Shown here: piece after piece, positions 22,706-33,750 of the stretch | Position numbering within the stretch: position 1 is the stretch's first letter | How the letters are laid out: the number at the start of each line of letters is the position of its first letter | Assembly (NCBI GenBank): GCA_963678675.1 | Contig: OY783194.1 | Location: 12,112,451-12,176,450, forward strand | Origin: Xiphydria camelus | Taxonomy: Eukaryota; Arthropoda; Insecta; Hymenoptera; Xiphydriidae | Direction of reading: 5' to 3' | DNA length: 64,000 bases | The notes under the pieces: model-generated | What the model saw: the letters and a program-made list of their open reading frames with translations, nothing else | Told to the model about the DNA's origin: nothing | Databases searched by the model: none | Made by a program: the position numbers and the translations under genes

Positions 22706-23030
22706 GTGGTGCAATGCCCATATGAGATGGCCAACACAATGGATACCTGAAGAATGTGGATGGACCATCATTGACGGACAGTACCAATATTAATGGTTCG
22801 ACGGCTCTCAGAGCCCTTCTTTTCAAGAAATATCTTCAAATGTCGAGGGTAGCTTTTTCATTACTTTATAATTTTACATTACTAACTTTCAAATTATTTG
22901 CGGGTTTTCTGAAATATATTTTCGAAATGTTATTACAGCTTCAGACAACACGGATGAAGAAGACAAGGAAGACAAGGATCTCAATGATGAGAATAATTAT
23001 TCATCGACGGACGAATCAGACAGTGACTGA
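22706..23030 (+). pseudogene. Spliced C-terminal remnant of an unidentified element protein
   Basis: The frame reads AHMRWPTQWIPEECGWTIID and then, after an in-frame TAA, WFDGSQSPSFQEIS. GAG-G/GTAGC at 22848 is a possible donor and TTATTACAG at 22938 a good acceptor. Joining them keeps phase, because G plus CT makes one codon, and leads into an acidic tail (SDNTDEEDKEDKD to STDESDSD) and a TGA at 23028. The phase match and acidic tail argue for a real gene end. I do not recognise the family. Most of the protein is absent from this copy. Confidence 0.5.
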
Positions 23031-24064
23031 AAAATATTATGCATGTAACTAGTAAATACAATTCAATATTTTTTGTATTAAGCGATGTGAAAAGTTATTC
23101 ACGGTCCATAAATTAAAAATTCCAAATTGTATTTCAAGGGCTCGGGATAAGAAGGATATAAGCCACCTACAACATTCTACCTTGCTTTCTTAGATAGTTG
23201 AGTTCAAAATGTCGCATTTTTTCTGTCATAAAATGATGTACTGTAGCATTGATACATATGAAGAGCTTATTGGAAAAACGTGACAAGCCACAAAATCATT
23301 TTATTGAGAAGACGAGCTTAGAAGTTTCAAAGAAATCTGTGAAATGCATATTTGATTAATATAACCCCTCAGTTTTTTTAACAGATGTACTCTAGCTCAT
23401 ATATTAATGTCTGCAATCTTAAAGTATACAACAAAAATGCAGGGGACTACTACAAAGTAAACTGTTTATTTCTAAACAGAGTATGGCTTGTCACGTTTTT
23501 CCAATAAGCCCTTCATATGTCAACAAATTATTTACCGTTATATAACAAAAACAACATTTTATATTTTAATGCGACATTTTGAACTCAATTATTTAAGAAA
23601 CTGTTGTAGGTGGCTATATCCTTCTTATCCCGAGCCCTTTATTTCTTCTTTTTGTCGGACTAACGACATCCGGCAATATTTTTGTCAGACAAAGTGACTA
23701 CTCATCATAAAATTTGCTTACCTAATGTATGGTATTTTTGTCCGACAAGTGGTAATGATGTCAACATGTTTCATAACAATGACATGTTCAGAGTGTCGAA
23801 CTGGACATACCCGGCAGAAAACTTGTCGGACAATGTTACCGTTTGATTTCATAAATATTTATCTCACTTTGGGTAAAGAATCAGACTGTTGGTCATCAAT
23901 AAACAAAATTCATAAAATTGACATGGTTGTTAATTAATATCTCGAAACCCCGGCGGAAACCAGACTTTTCGCAGATAAAAAAAGCTGGCAGACTCGGCAA
24001 AATGAAGATGCTCACAAAGTTTCAGAGGAGTGGTAATCAATTTTTTTTTCTTATGAAGGATCCC

Positions 24065-24995
24065 TTACTATTACTATCACCATATGAAACGAGCAATTGA
24101 ACATATATAATCGGCATAAAACCATAATATAGGTTATTGCATGGAAATAATTGCAGTAATGGAAATGCTCGCTATAATTTTCTGAATTCAAGGAAAAAGA
24201 AAAAATATTTTTAAAGTAATTATAGGAAAGGAGATACAGGCATTTGAAGTCATACATATATATTCTCTCACATACATTTGATGGCGTATGCATGTACGCG
24301 TTTGTGTACGCATTTCCGATCATCGCCGAACAGTCGACGATGAAAGCCGGAATATATCTCACACATTCAATGGCGCGTGTGTGTGTTTGATCGCATCTAC
24401 GTATACACATTTCCGATCATGGCCGACTATCGCCGAAGATTGCCGGAATTTTTGTGACATTTTGACATATAGATATCGGCCGAGAAATCTAAAATTCTGA
24501 AGTTTTAGGCGGGAGGGGCATGGCTTCGCGTTTTGTTAAGGGTGAATCTCTGTTAATATGTAACATATAAAATTTATTCTGGTCTCTATCAATAGAGAAT
24601 AATCAATTTATATGGCGTAACTAAGCATAGTTTTGGTTATAACCATATATTTATTGAGAAAATTCTATGTAAAAATTGAGGGGTGAAGGGGGCAGACATT
24701 TTTCCTGTAAAGATACACGGGTGCTGCGACGTTGAACGAACATGCTGCGAGACACTGCCGTATCTCTTGATTATGGCCATCAACATTAAAAATCATCTAT
24801 TTATTCCATTTCCGTATTTTTCTCTGCATTGACTAATTATGTAATTTCTGCATGCTCCCAAATTATACGAAAAAAAAAAAATGAGCAAGTCTAGTAAATT
24901 GAACTTCAAAATATTAATATATTATACATATCTTATGATCTATTACGCCGTCGACAGAATGTACGTGGGCAACTTTATCTGTACTCATACAGCCC
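24065..24995. other. Mostly unannotated DNA with a short diverged duplication
   Basis: 24265-24350 and 24360-24450 are diverged direct repeats of about 95-105 bp (CACATACATTTGATGGCGTA against CACACATTCAATGGCGCGTG; ATTTCCGATCATCGCCGA against ATTTCCGATCATGGCCGA). The remaining sequence is AT-rich with no supported gene. Confidence 0.5.
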
Positions 24996-24997
24996 AT

Positions 24998-26088
24998 CCC
25001 GTGTAGAAATGGTATTAGGGCTGCAATGAGGGCCTGACTATTTGGCCCTATTTATTATCGGGCCCTGATTTAAATGCCCTGATAAGGCCTTAATTGTATT
25101 CAATTGTATATTCATTTCGGCTTCATTATTAAAATTGATTTTATAAATTTATGTATTCTTAAATTTGCCATTTACTATAGGTAAGTAGGAAATGAAAAAA
25201 TAAATAATAATAATAATATATTCTGATTGGATTCGAGCCCGTGACGTTGGGAAGTGATTATCTTAGCTTTTCTTTCATTATTTTAATTATGTTCTTTAGT
25301 TGTGGTATATTGCTATGATGAGATGATAGATAATGATGCTCCGGCCCCTGAGAATGTCGTGACTTGAGATCTACTTATGTATAAGTTATATATGGACACC
25401 TCTAGATAACTGTTTTTAAAATTAATTCATATCAAAAGAATATTGTTGGAATGTTATTTATTATAACAGATTCTTATTTTTCATCCCTAATTATGTTACG
25501 TCTATCTTCACGCTATTTAAAGTTAAAGACAAAATTAAACTCTTATTTTAAAACAATGGTAAAGAACAAATTGTGGTATATTTAAGAGAGAAGGTTTGCA
25601 CTCTCTAGCTCCGACAAGGCCCTGATAAGTTTACATTAACATAGCCCGTTTATGTCTTAATAAGGTTTCCCTAACAAATTCTAACAAAGTCCTTACAAGT
25701 TGGCCTTACCAGAGCTTGCTTATGTCTTAATAAGGCTTCTCTATCAAGTCCTAACAAGATTCTTATAAGTTGGCCTTACTAGAGCCCGTTTATCTCTTAA
25801 TAAAGCTTCCCTATCAAGTCCTAACAAAGTTTTTACAAATTGGCCTTACAAAAGCCCATTTATGCTTTAATAAGGCTTCCCTATCAAGTCCTAATAAGGT
25901 CTTTACAAGTTGGCCTTACCAGAGCCCGAGATTTTGAGCATAAGGAAACCTTCAAAAGCCCCAACAGTGTCCTATTAAGGTAATAGTAAGGAAGCCGTTG
26001 TTAGGGAAGTCCTACTTCAGCTTTATAGGACCTCCGTCCACCCCCCCCCCCTTTAGGGGGGCCTTTAGGGACCTCTTCTTATACAGGG
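24998..26088. mobile_element. Candidate element with CCCGTGTAGAAAT end and internal minisatellite
   Basis: The left end CCCGTGTAGAAATGG resembles the CCCGAGTAGAAAT ends of the element at 44852-48814. The right end is poorer (inverse of CCCTGTATAAGAAGAGG). GGGCC-rich words near both ends (GGGCCCTGATTT; GGGGGGCCTTTAGGG) fit the subterminal style of that element. The ends are degenerate and the boundary is tentative. Confidence 0.35.
25617..25930 (+). repeat. 70-bp minisatellite, about 4.4 copies
   Basis: The anchor AGCCCGTTTATG (or close variants) recurs at 25643, 25713, 25783, 25853 and 25923, exactly 70 bases apart. Each unit includes CTTAATAAGGCTTCCCTATC and ACAAGTTGGCCTTAC. The repeat is rich in CTTATTAAGG-type palindromes. 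Units differ by about 10-20 percent. Confidence 0.92.
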
Positions 26089-26194
26089 TGGTCCAGGTTT
26101 AACGTCATTAATTTTGATAGGTGATAGAACAACAACAAAAAAGTAACCTTTGATAAGAAATTTTTTTAAATGTTTACTAAGATACAGGGTGTTA

Positions 26195-26698
26195 AAGTTG
26201 TGGGAAAAAATGATTTTCTCATCACATAACTTCTAAACTATTGGACCGATTTCCATGAAAATTCGCACACAGACTAATGTAAGTATACCTCTAATTGTAA
26301 GTAATGATTAACACGTTGAATGCCACGCCAGTTTTACAGGGATTACCCGCGTCGCCACGATGAATTTTCTACTATGCAATTGCCGGTCACCGGTGACCCC
26401 CGTGGCATTCAACATGTTAAAATCATTTTAAAAATTCACCAGTGGCGTAGATACTGGGGGCCGGTACCCCTTCTCCCCCTTCCAATTTTCGGCGTCACTG
26501 GATATTTTACAAAGAAAATTGAATTTTTGGATTCCCTGTTCAATTCAGAAAAAAAATTACCCTCGCAAATTTTTGATTTATGGCTTCGTTGTTGAGATAT
26601 TTGAATTTATAGGGTTGCAGACAGGCCAAAACTTATGATTGAACTACCAAGAAAATACGATGAGAGGCCAAACTGTTTTCAAAATTTTATTACTGACT
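26195..26698 (+). repeat. Dispersed repeat, copy 1 (paralogue at 42340-42743)
   Basis: Starting near ATACAGGGTGTTAAAGTTGT the sequence matches 42340-42743 through CTGGCGTAGATACTGGGG and GGCCAAAACTTATGATTGAA. The two copies diverge after TTATTACTGAC. This copy carries a 105-bp MITE that the paralogue lacks. No coding frame is shared. Type of repeat unknown. Confidence 0.8.
26312..26416. mobile_element. 105-bp TTAA-flanked MITE with empty-site proof
   Basis: CACGTTGAATGCCACG and CGTGGCATTCAACATG are inverted and flanked by TTAA (26308-26311, 26417-26420). The paralogous repeat at 42456-42459 has a single TTAA with AATGA before it and TCATTT close after it, and no insert. This is a natural empty site. 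A TTAA duplication points to a piggyBac- or Kolobok-type transposase. Confidence 0.93.
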
Positions 26699-26700
26699 AG

Positions 26701-26783
26701 ACATACCTACATCAAAGATACGAAAAAAATTAATAAATAAAATAATTTTTTATTTTATTTTTTTTTCGTACTTTGATGTATGG
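26701..26783. repeat. AT-rich hairpin
   Basis: CATACCTACATCAAAGATACG and a close inverse (CGTACTTTGATGTATG) bracket an A/T-rich loop. It sits where dispersed-repeat copy 1 breaks off and just before the SINE. Possibly a very small foldback element. Confidence 0.5.
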
Positions 26784-26804
26784 TTGGTTTGACAGGTGAT
26801 AAGT

Positions 26805-27222
26805 CGCCGGCAGTGGTCGAGTGGTTAAAGTGCTGGCCTCTCGAAGACTGCTTGGGCGATAGGTCTAGGGTTCGAATCCCGGCTTGCGGAAAAATAATTT
26901 TTCCGGGATCCGGGGATCGAGCTAAGACCGGCTGTACTCGGGGAGGGGAGGGGGGGCTTCTACATGGAAGACCCCCTTCCCCAGTGATTGTGGACAGAGA
27001 GAAGGCCCCCCCCCCTCCCTCTGGTTGAAACACCTGGGAGGGCTAAGGAGCTTCTGCATAGAGGCCCTGGGCTCACCGGGGGTTGAGGGCGGAGGAGGGG
27101 ACCCCTCTTTGTCTGAGTTGCCCCAGGTGTGGCTCGGGTACAATAGTCCAAAAAGCACTGAGTACCCGGTAAACGCTAAATACAGATTGATAGGTGATAG
27201 AACAACAACAAAAAAAAAGTAG
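26805..27222 (+). mobile_element. tRNA-derived SINE
   Basis: The head contains an A-box-like TGGTCGAGTGGTTAAAG (26815-26831) and a B-box-like GGTTCGAATCC (26869-26879) at tRNA spacing, ending with GGCTTGCGG, so it resembles a tRNA-Ser-type gene whose acceptor stem no longer pairs. A GC-rich body of about 250 bp follows, then an A-rich tail (ACAACAACAAAAAAAAA, 27203-27219). RNA polymerase III would transcribe it from the internal boxes. The tail with GATAGGTGATAGAACAACAAC also occurs at 26118-26146, a probable 3' fragment of another copy. Open frames across the body are not real. Confidence 0.72.
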
Positions 27223-27372
27223 ACTTTCATAAGTAAACTGTTAAGGATGTTTGGGATGATTTTGAAAATGGTGCTATCGCCATGAAATTTTGAGAAAATG
27301 CTGTTTAGTGTGCATTAGGACTCCATGATTTTTTTTAGATTTTTTGCTTGCCCGTTTGGTAATTATAAATTA

Positions 27373-28305
27373 CACAGGTTTACAAAAAAAAAAGTCCGGA
27401 CTATTTGACCGGACCATGGTATTCCGAGGTATTTTTGCGTCCTGAATCCGATCCCGAGGTCATCTGAGCCCCATCACGTCAGAAAAACGAGATTTGCAAC
27501 GAGGAGGTCGCCACTGCAGATGCACAAATTTTTGACTCATGTTCTGTATGCTGTTTTATAGGGCTGATTGTACACGAACAATCGGCTTTACAGAAGGGTC
27601 TTTATTGTTCGGATACAAACAATGTTCCCAAGAAATCCCCTAACATGGTGCGAAATTTCAGACGAATGGGTTGAGCAGTTTTCGAGATATGGAAGTTTTC
27701 CGTCAAGTTTCTGCGTCTTGGCAGGGAGCTTAAACTCGTGAGTTGGTAAGATTCCTTCGTCAACTTACAGCAAATTTGTGCCGTCCAATTGTGTTGGTTG
27801 TAATGTCTTTGAAAAAGGCAAGAGCCCGTGAAATAAATAAATAAGGAAATGGGACTGCCCTGAGCAGCACCCAGAGCATGACTCCAAGGTTCTAAGGCCA
27901 TTAGGATCAGTGCTGGGTCCACTGTCAATATGTCACAGTGAACGGATCGCCGGAATTGGATGCCTTGACAGGGAGATCGTAATCCGCGAGATACAACGAT
28001 CATGGCAACATTTTATCCACTGGGGTGGTTCTGTGATAGTCCCGGTCGAGATTTAGGACTCCATTCCAAAGTTTGGAAGGTATTCAAGACCTAAACAGCT
28101 ACTCTCCAACTCAACAGGTCGCTTGAGAAATTGTCCCGGGTCCAGTTCCAAAAAATGGTCATTTTAAACTCTAAATGACCTTGAAATCTCATTTTTCTGA
28201 CGTGATGGGGCTCAGATGACCTCGGGATCGGATTCAAGATGCAAAAATACCTCGGAATACCATGGTCCGGTCAAATAGTCCGGACTTTCTTTTTGTAAAC
28301 CTGTG
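27373..28305. mobile_element. TTA-flanked MITE, long copy
   Basis: The ends match those of 6980-7574 and are again flanked by TTA (27370-27372, 28306-28308). The element is inverted relative to that copy and contains an extra segment at about 27490-27830. A minus-strand frame (27602-28003) shares MIVVSRGLRSPCQGIQFRR with the short copy, but no domain is recognised and I do not call it a gene. Confidence 0.9.
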
Positions 28306-28308
28306 TTA

Positions 28309-29172
28309 TTTAAAAACTGCGTTTTAACATGGGCTCTTATAGAGATACATGAAAGTTCCACTAGAAGTTAATTTTAGACAATGTAAAAATGGTGAAAAAA
28401 ATCCATTTTATTTTTTAACGCATTCTTCAAACATAGCAGAATTTTTCAGTAAAAATCTTATGATGATTTGCTTGCTAGTTAACGAATAATTATTGAAAGA
28501 ACGGAATCATATTTGGTTTTTAGGAAACAACTCTGATAATCGTGGCAACATTGCACTTAACATCTACTGTCTCTGCGCACGCGCGAAACTGAAAGATGTT
28601 TGAATTTATATACACTAGCGTCTCGGATTCTATCATTAGTGACTTTCTAAAATGTCATTTTTAAATATACTAGCCAATGAACAATTAATTCTCATGCCCT
28701 CATTAGCTACGGTGGCGTTTACCCTCGTTAATGAAAGCATGAGGCTTGATTAATCATTAGTTAGTACGTTTAAAAATAACCGGGTGTAGCTATATGGAAA
28801 GTAATTTGTACAACTGATGATTTTATGGCTAACAGTTTTTATTTGAATATCTTTGACCAACCAAATCACAGAAAAATTCTTTTCATACGCTGCACATTTT
28901 TAAAAATAGTTTCTTAAAGACAAGTAAACAACAATTAAATCAATCGGTGAGTCCAATAACAGTATAAGTGCCTAGAGATTCCCTATTCAATTTTTTCCAC
29001 ATATCTATTCAAAATCATATTATAACTTGTACAAGAATAAGTGTCACATTATCCTTTACACTAATTGTCTTTTTATTAATTTTCCACGATACAATTTAAG
29101 AAATAGTAATAGAAATGAAAAAGTTAAAGTAAAGTATAAAAAATAAATTATGTACCTATATATAGTTGCTAA
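28309..29172. other. Unannotated AT-rich DNA
   Basis: A short inverted pair near 28650-28780 (TTAAATATACTAGCCAATG region) is weak. No gene is supported. Confidence 0.4.
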
Positions 29173-29801
29173 TAGGCCAGGCAACATAGAGTTGTAGGCG
29201 AAATAATTCTCGGAAAGCTGGAAATGGTTTTAATCTTTGCATCTGCATGTAATAGAGTTTTTTTAAGTTAGCACGAATTTTCTGCTTGTCCTGTATGAGG
29301 TGTGTCCCAAAAACTTCGAAATTTTTCGATTTTTTTCAATTTTTGACTAATAACTCCTAAATGATGCATTTCTAGGAAAATTTTGTTCTCAATTATAAAT
29401 TAAAGTACATAAAATTCTACGTAAAATGAGCCCCACATATTTGAAATTAAGTCAAGTAGTATAGACGATATGCATATTTGAAAAACAACCATTTCTTAAA
29501 TTTTTGAAGGAAAAATCATATTTTGGATTTTTAGACCTTATTTCCATTACGTAAAATGTATTATATGAAATTATTCTGTATTTGGAATTTATATCACAGC
29601 GAGTGCTGTATCAAATATACGTAAGCTGCATTCTTCTGCCCCCTCCCTTGCTATTAGCGTATCCCATAAGTTTCTTCCGCGCCACGCTATGAATGACTCT
29701 AGCCGGCTATGTTTATATAAACATGTTTAAGAAAGGATTTCTTTCATGTCGCTGAAGAAGAAAATCGCATGTAGAGACACGGTTCATAAGGCCAGTCTCC
29801 G

Positions 29802-30068
29802 TCAATAGGTGTGGAACATACTCTTGATAAGGTCCGTATCCGTCGTTGCTGGGCGGCCGCTGCGGTCTTCATCTTTCAAGTCAAAATTGCCAGCTCTAAA
29901 TTTATTAAACCAATTGTGGACGATCCTAATAGTCGTAGTACCACCCCCGTAAACGGTGCAAATCTCGTCTGCAGTGTCCTTCGCACTATTACTTTGTTTA
30001 AAGCAATGAAGCATAATATGTCGTAAATGTTTATGTTGACTATCCATTTTGAACGGTGTAGAGAACAA
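29802..30068 (-). pseudogene. Mariner transposase N-terminal fragment in arm of X copy A
   Basis: The minus frame starts (F)KMDSQHKHLRHIMLHCF and continues to VHNWFNKFRAGNFDLKDEDR and SGRPATTD, the paired helix-turn-helix DNA-binding region and following linker of mariner transposases. After SGRPATTDTDL the frame stops, and downstream DNA in another frame jumps to LLQRHERNPFLK, so the mariner sequence is internally deleted. No catalytic domain remains. The fragment points toward the outer end of the element. Confidence 0.82.
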
Positions 30069-30404
30069 TTTTTAAAGAGACTTTGTCACCAATAAAATGC
30101 ACTGTGAAAGAGCTCTGGGATGACTGCAACCGACCCCATAAACAGCTTATACATTATTTGCTTTATTTTTGCAATATAAAATGTAATATATGAAACAGTT
30201 ATCATATCGTGTATCAGATCGTATATCCGAACACTGGTACAATATTTGGTGCCGAATCCAGGGATTGAAATATAAAAATGCACATTTTGTGATGAAAATA
30301 TGTAATTAAAACATAAAAAATTGTGTTGAAGTACAAAAAGCTTTGATGTAAGTTTCAATGTGTGGGTAATTGATAACAAAATTTAAAATTATATAAATAC
30401 AACG

Positions 30405-31051
30405 TTAATTCAATTTGCTACGTTTGGAAGTAGAAGCTGACTGAAGCAATTGGTCCATTTTAAGGTTCTCGTCATCCAGGAGGTCTTCTAATTCGTTATC
30501 ATTGTCAGGTAGCACTACTTCGTCGTCGTCATCATCAATTTCATCTGGTGTATTAGTGCAGGACGCTCCTTTGCAATTAAAGCATATTGGGGAACATTTC
30601 ATTCCTTGCTTCCTGCAACCACAAGCTTTTCGGCATCCTTTCAAACATTTGCAGGCAGTGTTATTAAGCAGTTCCTGCGAGGCTTGTTCGGCTGTTGATG
30701 GTACTGGAAACAGCCCATGCTTAGTAACCTTTCAACCCCATTGAACTGGGTCCATCAAATGACCATTCCACTAATTAATTTGTAGAAAAGCGCTCATTGC
30801 GTGCAGTCTAGCAGCTTCTTCAGTTGGAGGAAGAGTAGTTAAGTTGAAAGTATTCTGTACTAAGGATTTGGTGAACAGATTTGGTCTGACAGATGGCAAT
30901 TTACGTTTTCATCTCCTATAATTCCAGTAGACAGTGACATTACGTACTCCCCTACTGGAAAGGGATTATGGCAAAGGAACCAGTCTACGAATTTCGTGCA
31001 GTCACTGTCATCTCTAGTTATTCTGGATAATAGCCGGCTAGAGTCATTCAT
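30405..31051 (-). pseudogene. PIN/CXC gene with its nuclease core deleted (X copy A)
   Basis: The first part reads DWFLCHNPFPVGEYVMSLST and GIIGDENVNCHL. After a break it continues in the segment LPPTEEAARLHAM to WNGHLMDPVQWG, then the CXC tail CKCLKGCRKACGCRKQGMKC, an acidic stretch (DDDDDEVVLPDNDNELEDLL) and SKRSKLN. The central PIN/FEN1-like region present in copy B (36600-37520) is missing, and the break lies near 30860. N-terminal text seen here is absent from copy B, so the two copies are complementary deletion derivatives of one gene. Confidence 0.75.
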
Positions 31052-31551
31052 AGCGTGGCGCGGAAGAAACTTATGGGATACCGTAAACCCCAGTAACTTT
31101 GAACAGGGACATAACTTTGAATAAAAATAACAGAAATATATTTGCCTTCATAACGGCATAAATCTTTGCTAAAAATGAGAAACCATTATTTGCACTAAGT
31201 CAGCCAAACGTATCTAGAGGTCGCCACATAGCAGTACTTGTTCATATGCAAATACTACCGGAGCTAAAAACATTGAACGCCTGTTAGCAAAATAGCGCGA
31301 AAACTGTTGTGGGTAAACTTTTCTTGGAAAAACGATGTAAATCCTGTGGAAATTTGCAAATTTCGCGCTAACGACACTCATTAGTCTTATACTGTATTGG
31401 TAAGTATCTAATTAAAGTTCCAATTTACATTCTTTAATTTTTATGGCATATTTTATAATATAACCTAGAAAAATTCGGAATAATCCATAACATTGAACAC
31501 TTGAATTTAGGACCATAACTTTGAACAAGATGTTCAAATAATTTTCAGGGT

Positions 31552-33055
31552 ATGGCAACTAAGGGGAAGCGTCAATATAAACGTTATGAAAGTGACAATA
31601 AAGTTCTACTTGAAGAAGCATTACATTTGATAAGAACTAAGCGAATTTCTTTAAACGAAGCTAGCAAAAGATTCAAAATACCAAGCGGAACATTATCAAA
31701 TAAATTGAATAACCGACACACTGGTAAAATCGGCAAACCGTTTGTGCTACCTGCTCATACAGAAAATACTATGGTACAGGATATGCTAGTTGTAAGTGAA
31801 TGGGGCTTTCCATTTGACTATTCAGACTTAGCTCACCTAGTCAAAGAGGTGATAATATGCCAAAATATCGAGGCTCCTCAACTAGGAGAAAGTAAAATAC
31901 CCACCAAAAAGTAGTGCCGTAGATTCATACAGACACCAAAAAGACCTTACATTGAGAATGTGTGCCAAAATCTAAAAAGAGCAAAAGCGAGTATATCTCC
32001 TAAAACAATGGCCGATTATTTTTCTAATCCGAAAGAAGTAATTTTAGAAAATGGTGAGCCAATAGACCCAAAAAAAATTTTTAATTACGACGAAACGAAT
32101 TTGTCTGACGATCCAGGGACGAAGAAATGCATTTTCCAGAGAGGTGTAAAATATCCGGAGCGTATTAGGGATTCTTCAAAAAGTAGCGTTTCTGTGATGT
32201 TCTGCGGGTTAGCTGACGGGCAAATGCTTCCATCATACGTGGTATATAAGGCGGAGAGTTTATGGCGAATATGGACTGAAGGAGGTCCAAATAATACGAA
32301 ATACAACCGCAGTAAAAGTGGCTGGTTTGATAGCGTAATTTTCGCCGATTGGTTTTGTAATCACTTTATATCTTTTCGTCGACGGATTGAAGAACGAGTG
32401 GTTCTTATTGGGGATAATCTTTAGAAGCCACTTTTCTGAAGAAGTACTGAAAGCTGCCCACGAAAATCAAGTGGCATTTTGTTGTCTCCCAAAAAATTCG
32501 ACACACGTTGCACAACCCCTTGACGTTGCATTTTATGGCCCTCTAAAACGAAGGTGGAGAGCCATATTAGATTCATGGAAGCAGTCTTTAGGGAAGAAAT
32601 CGAAAACAGTACCAAAGGATGTTTTTCCTCACTTATTAAAAAAATTATGCGACGTTGTTTCACCAGAGGGAAAATCTGAAAATTTAGTATCAGGATTCAG
32701 AAAATGCGGAATTGTTCCTTGGAACCCAGATGAAGTACTGAACCGATTCCCTAAGGAAACTGAATATAATGACAATAATGATGATAATTCAGCAAGTGTG
32801 GTTTCGGATGCGGTTTTAAACATTCTAAAAGAAATGCGATATGGTGAAAATGATAAGCATATGCCACGTAAAAGAAGAACGAAGATTAACGTAGCTCCTG
32901 GAAAAGGAATAAGCTATGAAGATCTTCAAAAACAAACATCTCGACAAGCAAAATCCTTATCGAAAAACGCGTCGCAAAGAAAAATAATGAAGTTGTTAAA
33001 AAAAAAGGTTGATGCTGACAGTAGCAGTAAAAAATCTAAAGTAGTTACAAAGTAA
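31552..33055 (+). pseudogene. Pogo-like transposase (psq HTH, DDE/DDD domain), broken
   Basis: From ATG at 31552, preceded by a possible acceptor TTTTCAG (31543-31549), the protein begins MATKGKRQYKRY with a psq-type helix-turn-helix (LNEASKRFKIPSGTLSNKL). The catalytic part has FNYDETNLSDDPG, RVVLIGDNL and STHVAQPLDVAFYGPLKRRW, giving the three acidic positions of the DDE_1 superfamily. A basic tail (MPRKRRTKIN, KKSKVVTK) ends at 33055. It should bind the element's ends and cut and paste at TA. Lesions are a stop at 31912-31914 and a TAG at 32422-32424 directly after GDNL, where a frame change is needed to reach SHFSEEVLKAA. About 490 codons in total. Confidence 0.88.
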
Positions 33056-33059
33056 GTTT

Positions 33060-33750
33060 TTGCATCGATGTGGCAACCACTCTTCAGCTTTTACTTTTCC
33101 TCAAGTCGAGGATGTAACTTTTATCACTAAAGAACAAATAAAATATGTTTTTAACAGATCCTAAGATCTCCAGGGGTAGATATACATTTAAAGAAGATCT
33201 AAACTGTATTTAAACTTTGTTAAATAGCTACCTATTTAAGATAATACCTAATGTATTACAATTAATGAGAATTTGTGAATTTTTATGTTATTATTTTATT
33301 TAAGCTATCTAGAATATTTGTCTTCTTCCTGATTATAATTTTCTGTATGAACAAACTCGTCAAATATTGTTTGTGCTTGTTTGTGCTTATTTTATTAATA
33401 AAACATAAAAAGTGTAATATTCTCTTTTTTTTTCAATCAAACCGACATTTTTTTACCTTAATAAACCATAAGTGAAAGATAATTGTTCAATCTTATATCC
33501 GAAGGTTGATAGATTGAACACATCGCTAATTTTTATGAGGTGTTCAAAGTTATAGACCCGTGCCATAACATTGGATACCACTTTTTTTTGTCATCGTTTG
33601 TTACAAGAATAATTGTTCAAATATTAATGTATGGATCATTACTCTTAAGGGTCCCCCCTATGTAGGGATAATTAGTTTCTTTATGTTGTACACGGCAAAA
33701 ATGAAATTAGAAGAAATAGTTCAAAACTGTTCAAAGTTATGGGGTTTTAC
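33060..33750. other. 3' non-coding part of the pogo element
   Basis: AT-rich, with AATAAA at 33136 and AATAAAA at 33397 as possible polyadenylation signals. TGTTCAAAGTTAT at 33541 and 33730 repeats the terminal motif internally. No further gene. Confidence 0.5.

Larger units (their letters stand above)
21504..24064 (+). mobile_element. 2.5-kb DNA transposon with long subterminal repeats
   Basis: GGGATCCCTCATAAG and CTTATGAAGGATCCC are the inverted ends. Similarity of the arms continues for over 300 bp (CTCGGCAAAATGAAGATGC, ACCCGGCAGAAAACTTGTC). Inside lie a direct duplication with a period of 139 bp (21690-21930), a spliced coding remnant (22706-23030) and a second internal inverted pair at 23158-23300 and 23500-23640 (GGATATAAGCCACCTACAAC and its inverse). 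No clear target duplication; superfamily not identified. Confidence 0.7.

Noticed and set aside
25617..25930. CRISPR-like array
   Set aside because: Period 70 with the whole unit repeated and no variable spacers; the genome is eukaryotic. The same reasoning excludes the 30-bp array at 55468.
26805..26888. A functional tRNA-Ser gene
   Set aside because: A- and B-box-like words are present, but the acceptor and anticodon stems do not pair, and a SINE body and A-rich tail follow.
27602..28003. 133-codon minus frame shared in part by two TTA MITE copies
   Set aside because: The shared part only reflects DNA identity between copies; no domain, and the short copy lacks most of it.
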